Made by a program: the position numbers and the translations under genes. A stretch of DNA of 12,847 nt from Candidatus Proendomicrobium guianensium (lineage in GTDB: Bacteria > Elusimicrobiota > Endomicrobiia > Endomicrobiales > Endomicrobiaceae): contig WQVR01000007.1 in the NCBI GenBank assembly GCA_009785775.1, forward strand, positions 1 through 12,847, in the 5' to 3' direction. This document shows, one piece after another, positions 7,686-12,847 of this stretch (the first letter of the stretch is position 1; every line of letters begins with the position of its first letter). Below the pieces are notes generated by a model. That model made no database searches. It was not told the DNA's origin and saw only the letters and a program-made list of their open reading frames with translations.

Positions 7686-8252
7686 TTACCTCTGTACTAC
7701 ATTATTTATTTTAATTTGCGGCGCCACGCGGGTAATAATAATTATATCTCCGTCTGAAATCCCGCTAACTGCGGCGTACTGCCTGTCTTGCGCTATAATA
7801 TTAACTTCCCGCTCAACAGAATATCCGTTTACTAAAAGCATTACTAAACCATCCAAAACCGCATACAGCGGAACAAACACGCCGGTGTGCGGTACTTCCA
7901 TAAAATAGTTTCCGTCGGGACCTGAAGCGCGCACGGAAAAAAGCCCCGTATCTAAATCAACACGCCTTGGCACTGAAAGTATGCTTCCGCCGCTTGTAAG
8001 GCTAAGCCCCTGCCTGAATTCGCTTACACGGGTGCTTGCAACGGGAATTATTCCGCCTCTGACAGCAACGGGAACATTAAGAACGCGCGTTTCAACGCGG
8101 GCTGTCATAGTTTCAACAGGCAAACCGTAAACTTCTACAAACCGCGCAATATTAAACACCTCGCGCGCGGCCTCTCTACGTATTTGCACAACACGGTTTA
8201 TAGCAGCCCACGCAAAAAAAACAACACATAAAATAATAATTACTTTTTTCAT
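7686..8252 (-). CDS. Minimal RND periplasmic adaptor (membrane fusion protein) lacking hairpin and lipoyl domains
   Basis: The protein has 188 residues, about half the usual 350-400 of an RND adaptor. A single N-terminal membrane anchor or uncleaved signal (residues 4-18) is followed by a strand typical of adaptor starts (GLPVETMTARVETR, 43-56). Then comes a beta-barrel-like part: GSILSVPRRVDLDTGLFSV (89-107) resembles the 'G.V..I.P.VD..TG...V' pattern of adaptors. A membrane-proximal-like end follows, with VPLYAVLDG (127-135) and ISDGDIIII (165-173). The lipoyl halves and the coiled-coil hairpin that normally sit between the first strand and the barrel are absent. The ATG directly follows the tolC-like stop (TAAATG), and the stop is 1 nt before the RND start. 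Homology is inferred from these patterns plus the position between TolC and RND genes. Confidence 0.75.
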   Translation of the reverse strand: MKKVIIILCVVFFAWAAINRVVQIRREAAREVFNIARFVEVYGLPVETMTARVETRVLNVPVAVRGGIIPVASTRVSEFRQGLSLTSGGSILSVPRRVDLDTGLFSVRASGPDGNYFMEVPHTGVFVPLYAVLDGLVMLLVNGYSVEREVNIIAQDRQYAAVSGISDGDIIIITRVAPQIKINNVVQR

Positions 8253-9533
8253 TTAGTTTCCGATAAACTTTCTTACGGTTTCTTCCGCCATTAAAATGTT
8301 GAACTTTGTATTAAGCAAAAGCATATCCATTTGCAAAAGAGAACTTTGCGCATCGCTTAATTCCACCGCGTTTGTTTGCCCTGCAAACAAACGGTCTTGC
8401 GACATTTGCACGCTTCTGGCGATAAGGTCGCGCGCTTGTAAACGATTGTTTAAATTACCGCGCAAGCGCTCGTGGTTAAGCAAAGCGTCTCTATACTGGT
8501 TGCGCATAAGCCTTTGGGACTTTTGCAATTCTTGACGCAAAGCGTCGGCGGCAAGAGTTTCAGCCCTTGCATTTGCGCGAGAAATACCGCCGTCAAGCAA
8601 AGGTATTTGCAAAGCAACGCCCACATTAGCGCTTTGATTATCAAAACCATCCCAAAGTCTGGCATTTGTATGAGCCGCCATATAGTTGTATGAAGCTGTG
8701 GCAACAAGTATGGGGTTTCTTTCAGAACGGCGCCCGCGGGCGGCGGACTCATGCATACTTATTTGCGCTTCAAGCAATTCCCAACGGGGGTTTGTTTCAA
8801 GCGTTTGGGGTACGTTTAATGGTGTAAAAGTATTGGGGAAGGCATCCGTCAATATCAAGTTTACGTTTTCGTCAATGCCCGCCATAACTTTTAAAAGACG
8901 GTGTGCGCTGTCACGGTTAAACTGCGCGTCGAAAAGAGCAACTTCTTTTGCGGCAATATCTGCCTGAATTCTTACAAGGTTAGCCCTGCCTGCGCGCCCT
9001 ACCCTTTCTAAATGCCTCTGGGCGTTTCGGGAAGACTCTAAATCTCTTTGCGTTATTATTACTATTTCATCTGTCAGCCTTGCCGTCCAATAAATTTGTG
9101 CGGCAGCGGCGCGGATTTCACGGCGGGCAAGGTATGTTCCTGATTTTGCCGCTTCTATAGCCTGACGGGCGCTTTCCGCCGCATTAGATATCCTTCCGAA
9201 TGTATACAAAGGCACTGCAAGCGACGCGCCTGCCATACCTATATTATTTGGCATTTCAAAACCGCCAAAGCCGGGAATATCTATTACCGTAGTGCTTCCG
9301 GGGCGTTCTACATCTATAAGGTTCATATAGCTGGCAGATAAGGTTAAACTAGGGCGGCGGCCGCCTTGTATAGCGCTAAGGCCTGCTTGCGCGCGCTCTA
9401 TATTAAGTTCGGCTATTTGCAAGTCTTCTGACTGCGCTTCTATCATTTCTATAGCACGCGAAAAAGACAACTCCATAGCACCAAGACTTGGCACACATAA
9501 TGCCAGTAGTAAAAACATATAAATAAATTTCAT
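8253..9533 (-). CDS. TolC-family outer membrane efflux protein
   Basis: With the ATG at 9533 the protein has 426 residues. It starts with a signal peptide MKFIYMFLLLALCVPSLGA and continues with the two-fold helical repeat of the OEP family: LSFSRAIEMIEAQSEDLQIA after the signal, LVRIQADIAAKEVALFDAQ in the middle of the first repeat, and the matching VELSDAQSSLLQMDMLLLN near the end. It forms the trimeric outer-membrane and periplasmic exit duct for an export machine. A longer reading from an ATG at 9593 adds 20 residues ahead of the signal peptide; I reject it because those residues overlap the promoter and spoil the signal. No Shine-Dalgarno site precedes the chosen ATG (see the promoter at 9543-9571). 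The cysteine in the signal is not in a convincing lipobox. It is first in the tolC-adaptor-RND operon. Confidence 0.9.
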   Translation of the reverse strand: MKFIYMFLLLALCVPSLGAMELSFSRAIEMIEAQSEDLQIAELNIERAQAGLSAIQGGRRPSLTLSASYMNLIDVERPGSTTVIDIPGFGGFEMPNNIGMAGASLAVPLYTFGRISNAAESARQAIEAAKSGTYLARREIRAAAAQIYWTARLTDEIVIITQRDLESSRNAQRHLERVGRAGRANLVRIQADIAAKEVALFDAQFNRDSAHRLLKVMAGIDENVNLILTDAFPNTFTPLNVPQTLETNPRWELLEAQISMHESAARGRRSERNPILVATASYNYMAAHTNARLWDGFDNQSANVGVALQIPLLDGGISRANARAETLAADALRQELQKSQRLMRNQYRDALLNHERLRGNLNNRLQARDLIARSVQMSQDRLFAGQTNAVELSDAQSSLLQMDMLLLNTKFNILMAEETVRKFIGN

Positions 9534-9542
9534 AATGCGGTT

Positions 9543-9571
9543 ATTGTAGCAGAAAAATAAAAAAAAAACAA
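9543..9571 (-). promoter_or_regulatory. Promoter of the efflux operon, probably leaderless
   Basis: On the minus strand TTGTTT (9566-9571) and TACAAT (9543-9548) are separated by 17 bp, a good sigma-70-type pair. The ATG of the tolC-like gene begins 9 nt after the -10 box, so the start point would fall at or within a few bases of the start codon. A run of ten A on the plus strand (9559-9568) covers part of the spacer and the -35 box. Confidence 0.6.
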
Positions 9572-9586
9572 AGTTTTTTTTGATTA

Positions 9587-9616
9587 TTGACATAACATTG
9601 AAATAGCTTGTATAAT
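9587..9616 (+). promoter_or_regulatory. Consensus promoter of the DUF2779 gene, probably leaderless
   Basis: TTGACA (9587-9592) and TATAAT (9611-9616) are both perfect consensus boxes, 18 bp apart. The ATG at 9626 begins 9 nt after the -10 box, the same distance as in the divergent promoter. This decides the gene start: a TTG at 9608 in the same frame would overlap the -10 box. A T8 run (9574-9581) lies just upstream. Confidence 0.75.
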
Positions 9617-9625
9617 GAGCTCTTT

Positions 9626-11095
9626 ATGACACGCATAACCAAAAAAATTTTTCTTACCTATACCGAATGTCCCAAGCTTGCATGGCTTACAAAAAGAAAT
9701 CTGCTTTCTTTTGAGGTTGACGCCGCAAGCCGATTATTACAAATGGAATCCGCCAACATCCACCGCATGGGGCGCGAAACATTCGGGCAAGGCGCAAACG
9801 CTTATGACAAAGACATTAACACAGCTTATCAAAACACGCAAAATTTTATTTTAAAAAAAACGCCTTTAATTTTCAAAGCCGCTTTTGTAAGCGAAGACAA
9901 CTTTTCAACGCGTATAGACGTTTTACGCTATCAACCTCAAACCGCAGGCTTACCTGAAGGCTGGCATTTAATTGAAGTTAAAACAGCAAACAAAAAAAAA
10001 GCTAAATATATTGAAGACCTTGCATATTCTGCCATGGTAATAAAGCGTTGCGGCATTAATTTGCTTAGCGTTTCGCTTATGCACTTAAACAAAGATTACC
10101 GCAAAGGAGAAGATTTTAAAAACCTTTTTGAAACCCATGACGTAACCGAAAGCGTGTTTGAAAAAGTTGCAAATTTCGAAAAAATGTCTTCACACATTGT
10201 ATCTGTTGTGGGTGCCCAAGAAGAGCCGTTTGCTACACTTAAAATGAAATGCAAAAATTGCGACGTTTTTAAAACTTGTGTGGGTGCCGGAATAGAAAAC
10301 CATATTTTTGACCTGCCCCGCATTGGCATACAAACCTTTTGCGACTTGCGCGACATAGGCGCAGAAAAAATTGAAGACGTACCAGAAAATTTTGAACTAA
10401 ACGAACTTCAGCAAACCGTAAGAAATTGCGTTATAGAAAATAAAAATTACACCTCTGAAAATTTAAAAGACGAACTTGAAAAAATTGTCTATCCTGTTTA
10501 CTATTTAGATTTTGAGTCTATAGCAACAGCCCTGCCACTTTATGATAATATCCCTCCCCACGGACAAATAATAACGCAATTTTCCGTGCATAAACAAACA
10601 GCGCCTCAGGCCCCGCTTGAACATTTTGAATATATTGCCGACGAAACAAAAAACTGCGCTGAAATTATTGCCCGAAAACTTATTGAAATATTTGAGGAGA
10701 CAGGCACAATTACGGCTTATTCTAATTCTGAAAAGGTTTTAATACTTCGCCTTGCAAAAGATTTTCCCGAAATGTCTGAACAACTAAAAGCCATCGCAGA
10801 GCGCATTATAGACCTTGAAATAATACTTCGCAAAAACTACTACAACCTAAATTTTCACGGGCGTACTTCAATAAAAAAAATACTTCCGGTAATTGCGCCG
10901 GAAGTAAATTATGAAAGCCTTGAAATAGGCGAGGGAGCTGCTGCGGGTGCAGAGTTTGCCTTTATAGCAATGGGATTGTACGACGCTGAAAAAACAACTA
11001 TCACAAAAAAACACCTGCTTGAGTACTGCGCGCAAGACACACTAGCCCTTGCCAAAATACATGGTTTTTTATTAAAAGCCTCGCAAAATTTATAA
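9626..11095 (+). CDS. DUF2779-type two-domain nuclease (Cas4-like plus DEDD exonuclease)
   Basis: This 489-residue soluble protein carries two nuclease modules. The N-terminal half shows a PD-(D/E)XK core: RIDVL with Asp98, then IEVK with Glu117 and Lys119, followed by DLAY at 131-134. Cys15 (YTECPKLAW) and the trio Cys209, Cys212, Cys218 (CKNCDVFKTC) have the spacing of the [4Fe-4S] cluster in Cas4 and AddB nucleases. The C-terminal half has DEDD exonuclease motifs: YLDFES with Asp295 and Glu297, AYSNSEK (364-370), IIDLE with Asp396, and YCAQD (467-471), which is the YxxxD of DEDDy enzymes. The layout matches DUF2779 (PF11074) as I know it. A role in DNA repair or defence is plausible but inferred. 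It stands alone on its strand; no cas genes are near. Start chosen from the promoter; no clear ribosome site. Confidence 0.85.
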   Translation: MTRITKKIFLTYTECPKLAWLTKRNLLSFEVDAASRLLQMESANIHRMGRETFGQGANAYDKDINTAYQNTQNFILKKTPLIFKAAFVSEDNFSTRIDVLRYQPQTAGLPEGWHLIEVKTANKKKAKYIEDLAYSAMVIKRCGINLLSVSLMHLNKDYRKGEDFKNLFETHDVTESVFEKVANFEKMSSHIVSVVGAQEEPFATLKMKCKNCDVFKTCVGAGIENHIFDLPRIGIQTFCDLRDIGAEKIEDVPENFELNELQQTVRNCVIENKNYTSENLKDELEKIVYPVYYLDFESIATALPLYDNIPPHGQIITQFSVHKQTAPQAPLEHFEYIADETKNCAEIIARKLIEIFEETGTITAYSNSEKVLILRLAKDFPEMSEQLKAIAERIIDLEIILRKNYYNLNFHGRTSIKKILPVIAPEVNYESLEIGEGAAAGAEFAFIAMGLYDAEKTTITKKHLLEYCAQDTLALAKIHGFLLKASQNL

Positions 11096-11107
11096 CTTTT
11101 CACGCCT

Positions 11108-11122
11108 GCACCGGCACGGTGC
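11108..11122. terminator. Hairpin between convergent genes, possible two-way terminator
   Basis: GCACCG-GCA-CGGTGC is a perfect 6-bp GC-rich stem with a 3-nt loop, in the 27-nt gap between the DUF2779 stop and the HU stop. Neither side has a clean U run, so intrinsic termination would be weak; the position is what suggests the role. Confidence 0.45.
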
Positions 11123-11389
11123 CTAATCTTTGTTAAAAAAATCTTTTGATTGCTTAAAGCGAATTTTTTTCATTGGCGGGATAAGCAGTTTTTCGCCCGT
11201 GTTAGGGTTGCGGCCGCGTTTTGTTTTGGTAACAATTACGCTAAAGGTGCCAAGCCCCGTGATTACAACTTTTTGACCGTCTGAAAGCGCGCGCGAAATT
11301 TCGTCAAACACTTTATCGGTAGCCTCTTGAGCTTGTTTTTGGGTGGGGAGTATTTTGGCTAAAGATTTTGCTATATCATGTTTGTTCAT
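11123..11389 (-). CDS. HU/IHF-family DNA-binding protein
   Basis: At 88 residues this has the usual length of HU (about 90). The N-terminal helices are followed by GLGTF (45-49), the turn before the beta arms, and GRNPNTGE (59-66), the conserved arm tip with the proline that intercalates into bent DNA. It works as a dimer that bends and compacts DNA. It ends with KDFFNKD, a normal HU tail. The ATG has an AGGA site 6 nt upstream. It lies downstream of gpsA in the same direction but behind two hairpins, so it may have its own expression. The alpha or beta type cannot be told. Confidence 0.95.
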   Translation of the reverse strand: MNKHDIAKSLAKILPTQKQAQEATDKVFDEISRALSDGQKVVITGLGTFSVIVTKTKRGRNPNTGEKLLIPPMKKIRFKQSKDFFNKD

Positions 11390-11409
11390 TTATATTCCTG
11401 TGTTTATTA

Positions 11410-11434
11410 CGCTAAACTTTTTCAAAGTTTAGCG
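11410..11434. promoter_or_regulatory. Perfect 11-bp hairpin upstream of the HU gene
   Basis: CGCTAAACTTT (11410-11420), a 3-nt loop TTC, and AAAGTTTAGCG (11424-11434) form a perfect stem ending 21 nt before the HU start codon. On the minus strand no U run follows. It may act in the HU leader mRNA (stability, start control or autoregulation), as a DNA palindrome bound by a regulator, or as part of the gpsA transcript end. Confidence 0.5.
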
Positions 11435-11445
11435 AGGAGAAAGCA

Positions 11446-11468
11446 GCCGCCCTACATTGCTGGGCGGC
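11446..11468 (-). terminator. Hairpin just after gpsA, possible weak terminator
   Basis: Read on the minus strand, GCCGCCC, a 9-nt loop and GGGCGGC form a 7-bp GC-only stem starting 5 nt after the gpsA stop. It is followed by TGCTTTCTCCT, only a mild U bias, so termination may be partial and allow some read-through into the HU gene. Confidence 0.5.
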
Positions 11469-11473
11469 ACGTT

Positions 11474-12463
11474 TCACTCATGCTTTGCTTCTCTGGTCAT
11501 AAGGGTAGCCACGGCGCTAACGGGGTTAAGCCCGTTAAAAAGCACATCGTAAACGGCATTTATTATGGGAAGTTCTATATTATATTTTTTGCCCAGATTA
11601 TATGCGGAAGCCGTTGTTTTTACACCTTCGGCAACCATACCTAAAGAGCTTTGCGCTTCATCCAAGGTTTTTCCGCGCGCAATTATTTCGCCAACGGCGC
11701 GGTTACGTGAATGTTTGGAAAAGCACGTTACCATTAAATCTCCGATACCGGCAAGCCCGTAAAAAGTTTCCTCCCGCCCGCCAAGACTTTTTCCCAACTT
11801 TACAAGTTCTTTAATTCCGCGGGTGGCCAAAGCCGCTTTTGTATTGTCGCCAAAGTTTAGCCCGTCTACAATACCGCAAGCTATGGCAAAAACATTTTTT
11901 AACGCCGCGCCCGTTTCCACCCCTATAATATCGGTTTGGGAGTATACCCTGAAATAATTATTTCTAAACAAATCCCTTACTTTTACCGCGGCAACTTCGT
12001 TTGCGCTTGCAGATACTATTGCCGTAGGCATTTTAAAGCAAACTTCTTCGGCGTGGCTTGGGCCTGAAAGCGCTATAATACTTTGAGCCGCGGGAAAAAT
12101 TTCTTCTATAATTTCAGACATTCTTTTTAATGTACCGTTTTCTATGCCTTTTGTGGCGCTTATTATTAGTTTGTCTGAAATATCAATGCCTAAGCTTTTT
12201 ATTTTTTCGCAAGTGCCTCTTAAAAAATGAGAAGGCACAACAAAAAGCACAGCGTCGGCACTGCTTATTTGGCTTAAATCAGATGTTACTTTTATTTCTT
12301 TAGGAAAGTCCGCGGCGTCGATAAAAGGCATTTTTCGGTTTGCGTCTAGCTCGTTCGCTTTTTGCGAGTCTATTTCCCAAATGGTAACATTATTGCCGTT
12401 TTCATTTAAAAGCGCGGCTAATACCCCGCCCCAAGACCCTGCCCCTAATACAAATATGTTCAT
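11474..12463 (-). CDS. gpsA: NAD(P)+ glycerol-3-phosphate dehydrogenase
   Basis: This 329-residue cytosolic enzyme reduces dihydroxyacetone phosphate to sn-glycerol-3-phosphate, the backbone of phospholipids. The N terminus is a Rossmann fold with GAGSWG (7-12). Later landmarks of the family are ATKGIE (103-108, Lys105), SGPSHAEE (133-140), GAALKN with the catalytic-type Lys189, TRGIKEL (214-220), GLAGIGDLMVTC (236-247) and SRNR (252-255). Length is typical (about 330). The ATG starts 2 nt after the plsY stop, with a GGGG run upstream as ribosome site. Because PlsY uses G3P as acyl acceptor, plsY-gpsA is a functional pair, a common bacterial arrangement. Confidence 0.97.
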   Translation of the reverse strand: MNIFVLGAGSWGGVLAALLNENGNNVTIWEIDSQKANELDANRKMPFIDAADFPKEIKVTSDLSQISSADAVLFVVPSHFLRGTCEKIKSLGIDISDKLIISATKGIENGTLKRMSEIIEEIFPAAQSIIALSGPSHAEEVCFKMPTAIVSASANEVAAVKVRDLFRNNYFRVYSQTDIIGVETGAALKNVFAIACGIVDGLNFGDNTKAALATRGIKELVKLGKSLGGREETFYGLAGIGDLMVTCFSKHSRNRAVGEIIARGKTLDEAQSSLGMVAEGVKTTASAYNLGKKYNIELPIINAVYDVLFNGLNPVSAVATLMTREAKHE

Positions 12464-12465
12464 AT

Positions 12466-12847
12466 TTACTTTTTCCCCAATATTCTAAACTTATTTTCTG
12501 TGCCCGCAATTAAACGTTTAATATTAGGCAAGTGGCGCGCTATAATAAAAACTGCCAAAACCAAAGAAAAAATTATAAGCCACTGCGGGTAGCTAAGCAA
12601 AAATGCCGCTAAAGGCAAACACAAAACAGCTATAATTGAGCCCAAAGCCACAAACCCGCTTAAAACAAACACCACCGCAAAAACCGCTAAACTTATTAAA
12701 ACAGGCATGGGCATAAGCGCCAAAAAAACGCCGCAACCCGTAGCTACGCCCTTGCCGCCTTTAAACCTTAAAAAAACCGTGTATATATGCCCTAAAATTA
12801 CGGCTACCGCCACAGCAATAGTAAAAAGCGGCGAAGCGCTTATGTTA
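12466..12847 (-). CDS. plsY: Glycerol-3-phosphate acyltransferase PlsY (N terminus beyond the window)
   Basis: The frame is open to the right edge, giving about 127 codons of a protein that is usually near 200 residues. It should not be read as starting at the GTG at 12811-12813, because homologous sequence continues upstream of it (SPLFTIAVAVAVILGH). PlsY is an inner-membrane enzyme that moves an acyl group from acyl-phosphate to G3P, making lysophosphatidic acid. The family motifs GHIYTVFLRFKGGKGVAT and, near the C terminus, RHLPNIKRLIAGTE are present, with several hydrophobic helices between them. The first motif and first helices lie outside the window. It is 2 nt upstream of gpsA, whose product supplies its substrate. 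Confidence 0.95.
   Translation of the reverse strand, partial: NISASPLFTIAVAVAVILGHIYTVFLRFKGGKGVATGCGVFLALMPMPVLISLAVFAVVFVLSGFVALGSIIAVLCLPLAAFLLSYPQWLIIFSLVLAVFIIARHLPNIKRLIAGTENKFRILGKK

Noticed and set aside
7146..7757. A 203-codon open frame on the plus strand
   Set aside because: Antisense to the strongly conserved start of the RND permease and the adaptor end, low-complexity translation, no homology recognised.
8450..8752. A 100-codon minus-strand frame inside the tolC-like gene
   Set aside because: Overlaps the conserved C-terminal half of the TolC-family protein in another frame; no evidence for a second gene.
9534..9593. A longer TolC-like protein starting at 9593
   Set aside because: The extra 20 residues precede a good signal peptide, overlap the promoter boxes, and no ribosome site supports that ATG.
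9608..9625. A TTG start for the DUF2779 gene
   Set aside because: It overlaps the consensus TATAAT box; the ATG at 9626 fits the promoter and the family N terminus.
12811..12813. A GTG start for plsY
   Set aside because: PlsY sequence continues upstream in the same frame to the window edge, so the gene is cut, not short.

Overview
The window reads as chromosomal DNA of a Gram-negative-type (outer-membrane) bacterium of moderate GC content, probably anaerobic. This follows from a TolC-type outer-membrane channel with an RND pump, a radical SAM enzyme and an HU protein. The overall style recalls gut anaerobes such as Elusimicrobiota or spirochaete relatives. That placement is an impression only and cannot be proved here.

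Layout. Nearly everything is on the minus strand. The exception is one plus-strand gene (9626-11095), which is divergent from the efflux operon and convergent with the HU gene. Reading the minus strand from the right edge: plsY (cut by the window end) and gpsA form a tight glycerophospholipid unit. Two hairpins follow, then a small HU gene. Left of the plus-strand gene comes an efflux operon: tolC-like (8253-9533), a very short adaptor (7686-8252) and an RND permease (4604-7684), with junctions of 0-1 nt. After a 137-nt gap holding a TATAAT box and a 9-bp direct repeat comes a 1125-residue ORF (1089-4466). It is a complete type-II P-type ATPase fused in frame to a SAICAR-synthetase (PurC)-like domain. 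A 225-nt gap with GC-rich inverted-repeat structure follows, then a secreted DUF4833-type protein (348-863), whose stop overlaps the start of a radical SAM gene that runs off the left edge.

Most interesting points. (1) The P-type ATPase-PurC fusion: ten predicted membrane helices put the PurC-like domain in the cytoplasm, and no in-frame ATG exists from which PurC could start alone. (2) The efflux operon is atypical in two of its three parts. The RND permease has lost the proton-relay Asp-Asp pair of TM4 (now Thr403-Ser404) and the Lys of TM10 (now Thr909). Its adaptor is only 188 residues and appears to lack the lipoyl and alpha-hairpin domains that reach TolC. Together they suggest a remodelled, possibly not proton-driven, envelope system. 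(3) The two divergent genes around 9540-9626 each have a good promoter whose -10 box lies exactly 9 nt before the ATG, the arrangement expected of leaderless mRNAs. A 10-bp A tract sits in one of these promoters. (4) The plus-strand gene combines a Cas4-like PD-(D/E)XK nuclease with an apparent four-Cys iron-sulphur site and a DEDDy exonuclease domain.

No tRNA, rRNA, CRISPR array, insertion sequence or origin was recognised.
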